A stretch of 64,000 nt of DNA, taken from NCBI GenBank assembly GCA_947561395.2, contig OX387187.1, positions 6,764,976-6,828,975 on the forward strand, given 5' to 3'. A program made the position numbers and the translations under genes. Of the stretch, positions 12,173 through 24,200 are shown piece by piece. Under the pieces are notes generated by a model that searched no databases, was not told the DNA's origin, and saw only the letters and a program-made list of their open reading frames with translations. Position 1 is the stretch's first letter. Every line of letters begins with the position of its first letter. This DNA comes from Buxus sempervirens. Lineage: Eukaryota > Streptophyta > Magnoliopsida > Buxales > Buxaceae.

Positions 12173-12560
12173 TGTGCTACCGTCTGCGTCCCCTGGGTAA
12201 TATCCATGAACTCCCTTTCCTTCTGTAGTCTCACCTCGAAGGAGAAATACTGCTCATAGAAAGCTTGGTGAAAATGTACCCACGATAACTGTACTCCCTT
12301 TACACTCCGCCTCCTTAGGGACTGCCACCAGTGTTGAGCCTCACCCTCTAAAGTAAAAGCAGCAAGTCTCACCCTCCAGTCCTTCGGACAAGCCATGGTA
12401 TCAAAGATACGCTCCACTCTCGCCACTTAGCTCTCAACCTCCATCGGATCTGGGTCTCCGTGGAATGGTAGGGTAGTCAACCTCCGAAACTACTCTATGT
12501 CTCTCAAAGACAATCTATCTCCATCTTCCCTCTGCTCCACTGTAGCCCCATAATCATTTT
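12173..12560 (-). pseudogene. gag capsid region, N-terminal part
   Basis: The minus strand reads FHGDPDPMEVES, a stop, then ARVERIFDTMACP and AAFTLEGEAQHWW, the typical retrotransposon gag order. Upstream an LRDIE-stop-FRRL stretch is the start of the capsid-like part. At least two in-frame stops break it, and A5 interrupts it at 12172. Gag assembles the particle shell; this copy is dead. Confidence 0.8.
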
Positions 12561-12874
12561 GATGGTCATTACCATTCCCTGTTTGACTCATCCTCTCCTC
12601 CTTCTCCATAGAAAGGAGCTGAGTCAATGTACCAACAGCAACCCATATATCACCCATGTGCTGTGGAACCTCTCGTGGCTGCTCATGTGGCTTCTCCCGG
12701 GGTATCTCATCATCTGGAGGATCTACAGTCCTCGCTCGTCTGACTCTGCCTGCCGTGTATAGCTACAAAACACAACACTATATTAGATAGGAACTCTCCC
12801 TAATCCTCAAAGTTCTATCTAACAAGCACACAACCCCCAAAAGGTTTCTTAAGGTCTTTTACTTAGGATCATTT

Positions 12875-12886
12875 GCTTTGATACCA
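12875..12886 (-). promoter_or_regulatory. Primer-binding site (initiator Met tRNA type)
   Basis: The minus strand reads TGGTATCAAAGC four bases inside the LTR end at 12891. This is close to TGGTATCAGAGC, the complement of the 3' end of plant initiator methionine tRNA used by many plant LTR elements. It shows that 12891-15699 is the 5' LTR of this minus-strand element. Confidence 0.75.
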
Positions 12887-12890
12887 TTTC

Positions 12891-15699
12891 TGTAATGCCC
12901 TGGATCCATGTTGTTCATTAAATATATAACACGTCTCGCAGAGTGTTATGTATGGGCCCAAAATTTCTCATACCAACTCAATCATAACATGGGTCACATA
13001 CATCAGAGTGCGGAATTTAAAATTTTTCATTAAAGCGTGGGAATTATACTAAACCATGAAAATGTATATCTCTAATCAATTCTGATACCAATTCAATCCC
13101 AAACAAAATACAAGTATCAATAGTTCAATTCCACAAGATAACCTACAATGTCTAAGGAAGGTAATAATCCTCTTCCGTATACAAATCCTCTGGCTCTACC
13201 CCAGTAGTCATGTCCTCTCCGAGAGTATCTGAAAGCAAAACAAAACAAAACATAATGAGATACGAGTATCCCAACTAGTAGCACATGCATGCTAAAACAT
13301 TTTACCACATTTCTAAAATCATGTCACGATAAAGAATTACAATAAATGAGTCAATACTAATACAAAGGAATTCTGATAAACCAATACAATCTCGTTAACA
13401 CCGATAATCAAGTAACAATACAAGTATTATAAATCAAGTAACATAATGGCCAATTTCATGTAGTTCACTTTAATTGATTAATCAACATACTGTAACGACA
13501 TCCGCACCTCCATGTACACAGTCCGGTCTACTCAAGGTTTCAATACTCTGAAATGATTGCCTACTCAGGGTTTCGTCATCCAATGTCGGCCTACTTCGGG
13601 TTTCGGCGTTAACAACCCGACCTCTTTGGGTTTCGGGTTGCTCTACATCAATTGTGGCAACACTCATGGTCATGCAATTACATCAATAAAGTCAACACAT
13701 TACATTACTAAGCTTAAGTCATGGATCCAATGCAAGCTAGACCAAATAGTTTGTAACCAAATCAGCAAGTAATCAAATGAGTTCAATCCAAAACCATGGG
13801 TCAATCATGACCAAATCCACTCCATCATGGAGGATCACAAGTTCATGCCTTTCAAGGCGAATAACATCATCAAACCAGATGGTATAACAAATCATTCATG
13901 ATAATAAACCAATATTCCAGATCTGAAGAAAATAACTCACCATAAAACAAATCCTATGCAAGAACCAATCAAATCTGATATAAAACAAAGTGATTCCAAT
14001 ATAGTGCAAAACACCAATTTTCCAAATTTGACCAGAACCTGTTCTTAGAGAATTATTAACTTACAACTAGTCTAGACAAGAGAGTTACTTAGGTAGAAAT
14101 CCTTAGAATCCTTACAAGTGAAATTGGAAACATAAGATCTTTTTAAAACCCAAAATTGAACTAATTTCGAAGAAAAGGTGGACAAATATTTAATAGGAAC
14201 TTTTTTCTTATAATTGGCCTTCAGATACGCCTTAAGAATGATCTTAGAGAGATATTACAGGTGGTGGAATCAAAATAAACTTATTCTATAATGATTTGGA
14301 ACCGAAAGTCTCTCTAGAACCTATTTTAGTAGAATGTGCACAAACTCTTTATTAAAATTAATTTTAATATAATTCCTGTGCAAGTACTTCCTAAATACCT
14401 AAATCTTATTTTTACATATGTTAGATTTGATTAAAAACAATTCCGTAGTCGAAAACACCTCAAGTTAGAAATTCCAGATTTTCTGTCAAGGGCGCTCGAC
14501 ATAACGCTCAAGCATCCTTGTAGGCGTTCAAGTAAATCTGAATTAGCAAATGGATGCTTGGAATAATGCTCGAGCGTCATTGTAGGTGCTCGGCTTACTG
14601 TCTTTTGACAACTTTTGGGTTGTGAGAAATTTTACACACACAGGCGGGGCTCTTGGGATTGCGCTTGAGTGTGATTCCAGGCGCTCGGCCAAAACCCTAT
14701 CTCATGACAGATTTTCCAGATTTCTAAATTTTTCGAGAAATGAACTGCCAAAACCTAATTTAATTCTTCCAAAACTATGCAAACATATTCTAAATCATTC
14801 ATAGGAACTTTCTAGTTTATCCAACAACAATTTATCAGGTAATTCAGATCAGATCTATAATTATTCTTCAAATATCTCAAAAACACCCAAATCTGAGTTT
14901 CAAACCCTCATACTCAAATTCAATGCAATAAATCCATGAAATCCAGCACGAATTGATTAAGAAGGGTGCTACTTACCTCTGGGAAGTCCGAAACAACTTA
15001 ATGTCTTAAAATCTCGTAAGCTCCCAATCTACTGATCTCTACAGATTTTCACAGTTTCATTAAAATTATTCCTGATCTAATCAGATCTGTTCTAAACTGT
15101 ATGAAATCACCTCATTAACTATAATGTGATCAAATTAACGCTATCGTACCTGAATTACACTTGATCTGAACGAATCCTTGAGTTTTCCTCCATTGAATTT
15201 CTAGAACTCAAAACCAAATTTAGCAATTCTCGATCAACGAAATCCTTCCTTGATCGAGCTCTTCTATGTACTACTCCAGCTCAGCTGATCAGATTAGAAC
15301 CCTTTGCACCTGAGTTTCTCCTCTACTCAACTCCTTTCAGATGCTTCTAGCTCCAACTAACCAACCAAAGCTTCTAACTAACTCTTCTCCCCCTTTTATA
15401 CCCAACTCTTGCCGCCAACTCCACATTTAAACACCAGCTGTTTTGTTGCATCACCACTCTAGCATTCCTTCCCTACATAATCAAGACTAAATATAAACAA
15501 AACACTTAAATAAATAATACTTATTATCATTATGAAATTATAATAATTATTTACCTCACTTAAATAATTTCTCTTTTAATTTTCTAAAATTACATAAATA
15601 TCCTCCAATTCCTTTTTCTGAAATTTTTCCACCAATAATAATAATTAATAATATTAAATCAATTTCAAAATTTGCTAATCAAAATTTTGGGGTTTTACG
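12891..15699 (-). mobile_element. Family A 5' LTR, A3
   Basis: The left end TGTAATGCCC and right end GGGGTTTTACG (terminal A changed to G) correspond to LTR end and start on the minus strand. Contains a donor-like AGAG|GTAAGT (14976), a GC-rich block (14485-14700), an acceptor-like TTTGCTTTCAG (13229), and short CTACTCAGGGTTTCG repeats at 13510-13640. A TATA-like CTTTTATACCC lies at about 15394 (plus-strand reading). It is followed on the minus strand by the primer-binding site and gag. Length 2809 bp. Confidence 0.85.
13152..13229 (-). other. Conserved micro-exon-like frame in A3 LTR
   Basis: From the G of the acceptor-like CTTTCAG the frame gives 25 codons and TAG, ending YTEEDYYLP. Same phase and same acidic-aromatic tail as in A5, A6, A8 and A9. 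The reading upstream through the putative exon 1 meets a stop before any ATG. Confidence 0.45.
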
Positions 15700-15798
15700 T
15701 ATGGATCCATATGCTAAACTAGATAGTGGAGTGGTATTTCCTTTGGGCTGATTACTCTAAGTTTGCGTTCGTGCTTCCTTTGCAAGTTAGTTTGCATT

Positions 15799-15818
15799 GG
15801 GGGGGGGGGGGGGGGGGG
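15799..15818 (+). repeat. Run of 20 G in A2 LTR
   Basis: Uninterrupted G tract at a place where A6 has only six G (near 20150) and A10 has none. Expansion by slippage, or an assembly artefact. Confidence 0.9.
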
Positions 15819-16575
15819 TCTCCATGTCAATAGGGTCTCATTTCAGATTCTAGTTGCTGGTGAGGTGCCCTGTATGTGTGGATTAGCGGCCATCCTCATG
15901 TTCAAATTTTAGGGGTTGCATGCTTGGGTGGTACATGCCGAACTCCGTATTTCAGATATGAGTTGCTTGTACGTGAGTTTCATGCGCAATAAGTCGATGT
16001 CTAGGCCTCATAATTCAGATTCCAGTCGGGTATGAGGATTGTATTATTAGCTTCGCTTATAAGTCACATGGTGGCGTAGTGAATGAAGAGTATCTTTTCA
16101 AAGACTTATCTTGCTTCATGAGTCTTGTGATGTCACATGTGGTGTTTGTGTATATTTTATCGTTTACGTTGAGATTGTTAACATGGATTTGAATTATTTG
16201 CCTTTGCTTCGATTTATCATTATACCTCATAACTATTTCATAAAATGGACTGTTTTATTACATGCACCTTGCTACTTGTTGAGATTTATATCTTACTCCA
16301 GTTTTCCCTATTTTTTAGGTATGCTTGGAAAGATCGTCAAGTTTGGGGTAGTGAACACATGGGCAGAATTATGATTCAAGACACTAGAATTAATTCAGAT
16401 TAAAGAACTTTTTATTGTAAATTAATTTGTTTAAACTTGATTAATTATAATATGCTTCCAAATGTCTCTGATAAAAATTTGAAAAATTTTAAATTCCTCA
16501 TAAAATTTAGTTTGTTTTGGGCTATTTTTACTAACACTCCCGGTTTGGTTGTTGAACCGGATCCGGGGCATTACA

Positions 16576-16674
16576 GATGTCTATAACCATTGGGACATGA
16601 TAAAAATGACAAGACCATTTCATGTTGAACCAATGATGCGTGTCTTCATGCATGAGAGTGGTATAATGATTTAA
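16576..16674 (+). pseudogene. Possible PPR-like coding fragment, right part
   Basis: Continues the frame of 6757-6831 after removal of the LTR and one GATGT copy, reading YNHWDMIK and HVEPMMRVFMHES, and stops with TAA at 16672-16674. The E-P-M-M-x-x-x-M spacing after the A-V-L-x-A-C stretch is compatible with a PLS-type PPR E region, but the stretch is short and the downstream part is not found. Treat as an anonymous coding fragment unless a protein search supports PPR. Confidence 0.3.
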
Positions 16675-17880
16675 CTTGATCCATATATACCATCCACTGT
16701 GTTGTAGAAAATTCTAATTCATTGTACATCACAATATTGTGAGATTGCAAGGAGTTGATGCCCTAGTAAATCAATTTTGTGAAATAATTTTCTTCAAAAG
16801 AATCAAAACATGCATCTAGTGCCAACCAGCAATGGGGGTGATTCATCATGATTGTGCCATGACATGTGATTAATTATGGATTTTTGAGACCATATGGCCA
16901 TGTGACCGTGGGCTCTTAGCTTGGCCTGTAGAGTTTTTTTTTTTGATATATCCTGTATGTTTCCAGAAGGAAACAAATTGAACATACACAGCTACACTTC
17001 ACTACTGTACTTTTTACACATTAACAATATCCATGCTAATTCTTTCTTAAACGAGTTTAAACAAAGATTGCCCTTTTTTTGTTTTTTTCTCTTTCATGCT
17101 GTATCCTTCGTATATGCCATGAGATGCACTTAACATAAGAGAAAAAAAAAATTCCCAAAGCATGTGATTCTTTCCACTATCTTCTTAGCATGATAAGGAA
17201 GGAATTCCTTTCTATTACTTATATGGAATATATATACAACCAAGAATTTCCCTTTCTTTTTTATTTGAGGTATGGGTGCATCTCATGAATCAATAAAAAT
17301 GTAAAGGTCCCCAAAGCTTGTCAACGAGTCATTCTACAATTCTTGTCATCCTCCAAAGCATAAGCACTCAACCCCCCTTTCTTTTGTTCTCTTTGGGAAG
17401 AACGAGAACCAAGGAGGCATTTTCCATTGCCTACAAAAGCTTGTCTACAGGAGCAAGACTTATTTCTTTGAGTCTCTATGAGAAGAACAACCTCCAAAAA
17501 AGTATTATTCATCATTGGTGCGTATTTTTTTTCTTCAGATCTAGATAATCATTGCTATGATGCATGATGTTCATAATGCTGTGGTGAGATGTTTGAGATC
17601 CATAATGCCATGCATGATGTTTACAATGCCATGGATGAGTGTAGATTAGATGACATCCGTGGCAAGGCCTCCACCTATTCTTGGTCTTTGATCAAGACTT
17701 GAAATCATTTTTTTTCTTTCTATTTTTTTTTTGAGAAGCTTTTGATGAAATACCATCGATTTATTTCATGGTTTCTTCCAGGGACTTGCACGTTGTCAAG
17801 AAGTTGATCATCGCTTTTGAGACATCTTTATTCTTGTGTGCTTTCCAAATCCAAAGTTTCATTATACATACGACGAAGTC
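16675..17880. other. Anonymous AT-rich sequence
   Basis: No transposon terminus, domain or long open frame recognised. Contains several poly-T or poly-A runs (16930, 17145, 17710). Short reading frames on both strands overlap each other and look like chance. The block lies between the end of LTR A2 and the 39-bp minisatellite. Confidence 0.4.
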
Positions 17881-17929
17881 AGAAAGCAAACCATTTATTT
17901 GGTCATTGTATCTTTAGAAAGATAGCTTA

Positions 17930-18215
17930 AGAAAGACAAACTGTTAACTCGGTCACTGCATTTCCTTCAGAAATTCAAACTGTTAATTCGGTCATTGCAC
18001 TTCCTTCAAAAAGACAAACCGTTAACTTGGTCACTGTATTTCCTTCAGAAAGTCAAACTGTTAATTCGGTCACTGCACTTCCTTCAGAAAGACAGACCGT
18101 TAACTCGGTCACTGCATTTCCTTCAGAAAGTCAAACCGTTAATACGGTCACTACACTTCCTTCAAAAAGACAAACCGTTAACTCGGTCATTGCACTTCCA
18201 TTAGAAAGACACTGC
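17930..18215 (+). repeat. 39-bp minisatellite, about seven units
   Basis: Units of the form GAAAGACAAACCGTTAACTC then GGTCACTGCATTTCCTTCA, 39 bp each, with alternating AGAC/AGTC and TTTCC/CTTCC variants suggesting a 78-bp higher-order pair. A looser copy starts near 17882. As 39 is a multiple of three, the repeat is open in more than one frame (for example SVTALPSERQTVN, 13 residues), but no start context or continuing domain supports a protein. Confidence 0.85.
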
Positions 18216-18473
18216 CGTAACTTAGTTGGAAGAATAACGCCTTCTTCACAGTTCAAAAGACCATCCTCCCAAGGTACCTTTTTTCTATTGTTTTTACTCC
18301 ATTCATATTATTAAATCCACTTTCTTTTGTTTATTTATTTATTTATAGCTATTTCACCTTGACTACATTAGCTATAAGAATGAATCAGACCTTCTGTGAT
18401 ATCATGATGAAGATGTTGAAGTCAATAAGAGGGCTTTGTAATTAAGACATTTGAATACCAAAGTGGCACATAC

Positions 18474-18857
18474 TCAAAACAAATTCAAGTAGGACTTCTC
18501 ATTGATTCTTATCTCTCTATCCACTTTGTCACAAATGGGCATTTCACAAACTTCCATTAACATTGATACAGGAGATGGACTTTGGTTTACTAACCCATGT
18601 CCATGATTAGCATCCGAATAAAATTCACAAGAAAACCAGATCCATTTATTTGAACCTCTACCATTAACCTCCCTGTCAAGAAACCAAACTTCAAATACTT
18701 CACTAGAGAAACCGACCCAAATGAACTTTGAACATGGTGCACTTCTTTTAAAATCAGAATAATTTTGAATCAAAGCTTGCCTGTAACAAAATCTAGACTC
18801 AAAACGATATTGCCCGTAGCTCTCCGAACACCAGGACTGAATTTTTTTTAGCATCAT
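18474..18857 (-). CDS. Unrecognised 127-codon open frame
   Basis: Begins MMLKKIQSWC and ends KSYLNLF, rich in aromatic and cysteine residues, with segments such as SNKWIWFSCEFYSD. I recognise no domain. No signal peptide, membrane span or repeat is evident. It could be a pseudogene exon or chance; the opposite strand has equally plausible short peptides. Confidence 0.2.
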   Translation of the reverse strand: MMLKKIQSWCSESYGQYRFESRFCYRQALIQNYSDFKRSAPCSKFIWVGFSSEVFEVWFLDREVNGRGSNKWIWFSCEFYSDANHGHGLVNQSPSPVSMLMEVCEMPICDKVDREIRINEKSYLNLF

Positions 18858-19935
18858 TCGTGAACTAGTTTACCATCAGATTCACACATGCTGTCTCTCC
18901 AGTTATCTCCATCATCTTATAGGCCAAGGAAGCTTCAACCATCTCTCAGAAAAGAAACCCTTTTGAGTTTCGTTTCTTCTCCTCATCATGAGTAGAATAT
19001 AATGTTGAATCTTTGGCCAGATGACAAAGTATTTGACTCGTGTTTGCAAAGTATAAGCTCTTGCCACCACCCACTTTAGTGATGGACCTCTTCACTTTTC
19101 ACAGTGCCGTTAATCTTGGTAATTATAAGGGATAGATAGTTGAGTTTTCTGGGTGAGGATGAAACCTTTAGGCTCTCAAAGGAAGGATTAATCCCCTTTA
19201 CTCTACTACTGCATAAGAAGAGTAGGTAATCAGTGTAAGAGGCGTCATAGACCAGGCTAGGATTGGCAACCTTTGTAGGCCTAAGGTGACCGATCTATAA
19301 TTGAAGGGGTTTACTAGTTTTCCGGAAATATTAGTCAATGCAGTGCCTAGGTTGTTTCTCAGCCTAGTTGTTGTCATGAGAACATATATTATGGCAACAT
19401 CACTCTAAGTGGGGTGGATAGCCTTGAGAAGGGCAACTGTGACAGCCACATGAGGGCATGACATTGAAGTTCTGGAGAGAATATTATACTTGATAACTCA
19501 AGTTTCGGCCAGCAATTTTGTAGGAGTTGATACTTCATTCCAAGCTGCCAAGATATTCAATCCTGATCCTGTAATATTAGGCTTGAGAATATTGGGTAAT
19601 AATTTTGATATATGATGGGATTATAAACATTTCTCATGATTGCCTTTAAAACTATACGCCATTATCATAAGAAGGAACCCATGTTTTGATCCTTACACCA
19701 TTGGTTGTACCATGTAGGGTGTAGTTGTTAACTTTAATAGCCTACTCATCATCTTCCCGAAACTTCCCGAGGCTTTCAATACTTATATAGAGGACTTAAC
19801 CCATGCCATACCTTGGTTACATTGATGTTATTCTTTCCTTGGCCCAAGGGATAAGGAGTCATCACCTATAGTTATGGCAGATTCAGAGATCTTGATCTTA
19901 CTTGAGCTTTTTATGTGGATTCCATTAGTGTTAGG
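18858..19935. other. Anonymous sequence before LTR nest
   Basis: About 1.1 kb with no recognised transposon end. Plus-strand fragments such as SNFVGVDTSFQAAKIFNPDP look protein-like but are cut by frequent stops. It may be an old pseudogene. It ends where similarity to family A LTR sequence starts (GGCATTATCTTTGGAAAGAG, about 19936). Confidence 0.35.
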
Positions 19936-20791
19936 GCATTATCTTTGGAAAGAGTATAAATTTTGGAAAACCCTATATGCCACTAGGCACTATTACTAAC
20001 TATATTGGTTTGAGTTAGTTATTATTGTTTGTGTCTAGTGGGCATAGCTGCATATGGATCCATAGGGTTAAGCTAAAAAGTGAAGAGGTTTTCTTTAGTT
20101 GGATATTCCTAATTTGCGCTCGCGCTTCCTTTGCAAGTTAGTTTGCATTGGGGGGTCTTCATGTCTGTAGGGTCTCATTTCATGTTTGTGTTGTTGGTGA
20201 GTACTTTGTATGTGTGGATCAACGGCTATCCCCATGTATTGATTCAGGGGCTGCATGCTTGGGTGGTATGTACCGAACTCCATGAGTTTTGTGCGCAATA
20301 AGTCGATGTCTAGGCCTCTTATTTTCAGATTGAGATTTGGGTTTGAGGATATTTACTAGCTTCGCTCATAAGTCGCATGGTGGCATAGTGAATGGAGAGT
20401 TTCTTGTTAAAGGCCCTCTTGTCTTCATGAGTCCTACAAAGACATATGATGGTTTGATTTTGGTTTTACCTATTACACTTTTGTAACGCCCCGAACCCGG
20501 GTTAATGCAAAAACCGGCACTCAACCCGAATCTGAAGTGCTACGAGCCCAAAACATCAAATTACCAGACCAATAATATCATTCATTAAACAATTAAAATT
20601 AGAGTGCGGAAGTCTTATCATTAATAAAAACCAATAATAGGCGTGGATTAAAGTCATCCAAACCATCTTATCAAAATATAACTCCAGTCTGGTAAAATTG
20701 GTTCTATCACTCTCACTCTCATAAACATCAATTCTTAAATTAACAAATAACTAATCAATGTCTCAATTAACAAAACAAAATCAAAACCTAA

Positions 20792-20878
20792 TTACTCTGG
20801 ATAATAGTAGTCCTCTAGAAGGAAATCAGCAAACTCGCCCCCAGAAGCAAACCATACGTCTCTCTCACACGTATCGGC
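20792..20878 (-). other. Conserved micro-exon-like frame in A9 LTR
   Basis: From the G of the acceptor-like TTTTTAG the frame reads ADTCERDVWF and ends FADFLLEDYYYPE-stop (TAA at 20792). It is the closest match to A6 (ADTRERDLGF...FADFLPEDYYYPE is the shared style). In this copy the frame also stays open upstream, through the T-rich tract, to an ATG at 20980, giving 62 codons with a hydrophobic first half. Confidence 0.5.
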
Positions 20879-21235
20879 TAAAAACAAAACAAAACAAATA
20901 GAAATGAGATACAAATATCTCAGTAGGTAACAACATGCATGAATAAACAGTTTATATATATAGAAGATAGTTACTTTCATGCTCGGTAAAAATAAATGAG
21001 ATAAGCAGGATACGATACAATCTCATCAGATTAAACAGTAATCAAATCAAAATAGTTCACAAGTATAATCATATCCATCAACATAATTTCCCATCACAAT
21101 AGTGCAAGAGCAAGATCACAACTAAACCATAATCATCCATCATATAACATTGTAGGACTCATGAAGACAAGTAGGTCTTTGAAAAGAAACTCTCCATTCA
21201 CTATACCACTATGCGACTTATGAGCGAAGCTACTA

Positions 21236-24200
21236 TGTAACGCCTCAGATCCAGGTTACGTAATAAAACCGTAACTCGTCTCCAAAGGTTAAATTTCTAC
21301 ACAAGATCGATATATCAGAGTGAAGTAAAAACATGAATGAAACAATAATTAAATAATCAGAGTGCACTACGATCCAAAACTAAAATAGTAAATACAGTAA
21401 TACAACTCTAAACTCACATAACCGAACAACTACCTGCAAGTATCGTCCTCTCCGAGAGTAGCTAAAAATAAAACAAAATAATACGGAATGAGATACAAAT
21501 ATTCTAGTAAGCAGAACATGCATGCACAAACACATTTTTCATAGTTATAAAACATGAATCGAATAATAAACAAGAAACGATGGTGATAACACGATTAATC
21601 CGACTAAGCTCCCGATAATTCAGCAGACCAAGATGATATAGTTAATGAACATCAATAGGTAAGTCAATTTGTATTATCAATGTCAAAAATCCAAATTTTC
21701 ACAAAATCCAATGCAATTATAACCATGTTTCGATGATCAGTTATCTTAAACAATCCAATAGATATTTCTCAAATTTAAACAAATGCCAATATCGAAATCA
21801 CAAACCACCGATGTCAATATCATGTAGTTCACTTATATTGGGTAATTCACATGCCAGAGCGACATACAAGCCTCCTGGTACACAGTCCTGCCAACTTATG
21901 CTCGGTACTCTGAAATGACTGCCTACCCAGGAACTTTGTCATCCAGTGTCGGCCTACTCTGGGTATCGACACTGACAACTTGGCCTATACAAGGATATGG
22001 GCTGCTCTACCTTGGTCATGGCAACATTCATAGCCATGCAATTACAGCAATAAAGTCAACACATCATATTACTAAGCTTAGACTCTGGATCCAGGACAAG
22101 CTAGACCAAAACAAAATAAACTCAACATATAAACCAACCTCTGGTAGCAAATAGACCAACCTCGGGTAGCAAATAGATACTAAAACAAATCATCTTTATC
22201 ATAGGTCACTTGATGTAAAACCCCGAATTTTCACCTAATAAATAAATAAATAATAAATAAATAAAATGTGAGTTGAGTCCTGGTTAAAATAAAAAGTAAA
22301 GATTTAGAGGATAATTAATTTGAATAAGTCATAACGTGAAAATAAAGAAAGAATTTTAATGAAATTAGCCTAAAAGAGTAAAAAGGGTATTTTGGTAATT
22401 TTCAGAAAAGGGTAATTAATAAATAGATCATGAAATAATAACTAGAATTAGAAAATAGAAGAAAATAAATTATTTTGACAAGTTAGAAATTAAAGGGAAT
22501 TAATAAAAGCCTAAAAGTAGGAAAAAGGGTAATTTGGAGATTTCAAGTCTTAATTTGGAGAAAATAAGGCTTTAGGTGATATTAATGTTTAATTAAGTAT
22601 TATGCACGAAAATAGGTTGTAAATAGGAGTTTAGATGATAAGAGATTAAATTATTAATCTTTTAAGTAGAAAAATAAAAGGTGGAGAAAAAGTAGGAATT
22701 AAATTAAAAGGGTTAGACTTTAACTAGACCATGGTTGGGTTAGCCCAAATTAAAGTAGCCAACTAGGGTTGGTTTAGGACTTCTAAAGCCTAATATAAAT
22801 AGGATACTAAGGTTAGACAAGAGGGAATTTTCGTGGGTTTATTATTGAGAGAAAAGAGGGAGAGAAAGGAAGAAGGCTGCTCATGAACATGTCTGACCAG
22901 CCATCATCAAAACATGATCGGGGAAAATCCGTACGGTGGATCGCCTTCAAATTTGGAGGTTTTGTTCATCACTGATAGAACTACATTGTGTACGGTGTAG
23001 ATTTGAATTGGGAGACTTTAGCTTGGTGCATTTGGGAATAAAATTAAGGTCCAGAATTAGAAGCTTCAATGGAAGAAGGATTTTAGCGTATAAGGCAAGT
23101 AGTAACCCTTGGAAAACGTGAGGAACTGCATGATTTCGTTTTCTGTGATTTCATATGGATTGAATGGATTAGTCGGAACAGTATTTACATGGAATCAAAT
23201 TGTTTATATGTTATTGATTGGTATTCTTGAAGGATTTGTTGAAATAAAGAAGAAAACTTGGTTTGATCATGAAATTAATTATAGGATGGTATTTAATTGA
23301 TGAGAATTAGTCTAGAAGGCTTTAGGAATGTTTTAGAATGTTATTAGATTAATTTAGACCAAAGAAACATATAGTAAAAGCATAAAAATCTGAACTTTGT
23401 AAATCTGGAAATTTTCTGTTTAATTTTGCACGAGCGCCTAGGATCGCCTAGCCCTGTAGAGATCAGCGCTCTATGTAAAATTTGCAGATTTTTGAGATTT
23501 TGTAATATGAATAAATATCGAATAATTTTTCTGATTAGTTAAGCATGTTAGCATCTTTATAAGGACCTAATTAAGATATAAAAATTATAAAATTAATTTG
23601 GAAATATTAAGCAATAAATTGAAGGTTATAATGAAATGATTGTCCATAAAAGGGTCAAATGGTATGGATATTGAGATAAATAATACTACTGGAATTTATA
23701 GGATAAAAACACTTTCTAAACTTTATTCTAGGTCTGTAGGACATGCTGGAGAATAAAAATACAGAAAAATTAAATAGAGACTACTTTAGGTGTTAAGATA
23801 GGAAATTGGGTTCTAATAAAGGGATTAATAAGGAAAACTCTAAGTAGGATTTGATTTCCTTTATTTTGAGCTATTAATAGGAATATTGGCTACTAGAATT
23901 GTATAAACTCTGAGTTTTATCCAACTTATGAAACATGAGTTTTATTTTGAATATAATTGGAAGAATTGCATATGTTATCCTGAAAAGCCTACAATTGGAT
24001 TTGTAATGATTGAATCATGATTTTCACATGGAATGGAATACTTGGGTATGGTTTGGTATGTGGTACAATGTTGTTCACTTTACTTTTACGATTGGGTGAT
24101 ACGGCTTCTGTGGTTGAGTTGATACTAACTTTTACGGCAGAGATGGGTAATCCTCTGTGTAGAGATGTGTAATCCTTTACAGGTAAAAGTGTGTATGCCT

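Larger units (their letters stand above)
8325..12890 (-). mobile_element. Truncated internal region of family A Ty3/Gypsy element
   Basis: Read on the minus strand from the LTR at 12891: primer-binding site, gag (interrupted by a solo LTR at 9592-12167), CCHC knuckle, retropepsin, then an abrupt end near 8325 before reverse transcriptase. Reverse transcriptase, RNase H, integrase and the 3' LTR are absent. This is the only body sequence attached to a family A LTR here and it fixes the family as Ty3/Gypsy. The gag and protease style, with a Met-type primer site, suggests the chromovirus side (Del/Tekay-like); this is inference without the integrase. Confidence 0.8.
6832..16575 (+). mobile_element. 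Family A solo LTR A2, split by a younger A element
   Basis: Begins TGTAAGACCCCGAAT and ends GGGGCATTACA, with target duplication GATGT at 6827-6831 and 16576-16580. Its own sequence is 6832 to about 8325 and about 15700-16575; the middle is a minus-strand A element with its own nested solo LTR. Comparison with A10 indicates that several hundred bp of the outer LTR are missing at the join, so insertion was accompanied or followed by deletion. It carries a GC-type donor-like site (AAG|GCAAGTAG, 7725), a GC-rich CTCGAG block at 8053-8100, and an acceptor-like TTTTTTAG at 16317. Subfamily features match A10. Confidence 0.8.

Noticed and set aside
12559..12762. Plus-strand frame beside gag
   Set aside because: Shadow of the minus-strand gag coding sequence.
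17930..18215. CRISPR-like direct repeats
   Set aside because: Units are contiguous with no unique spacers; it is a minisatellite.
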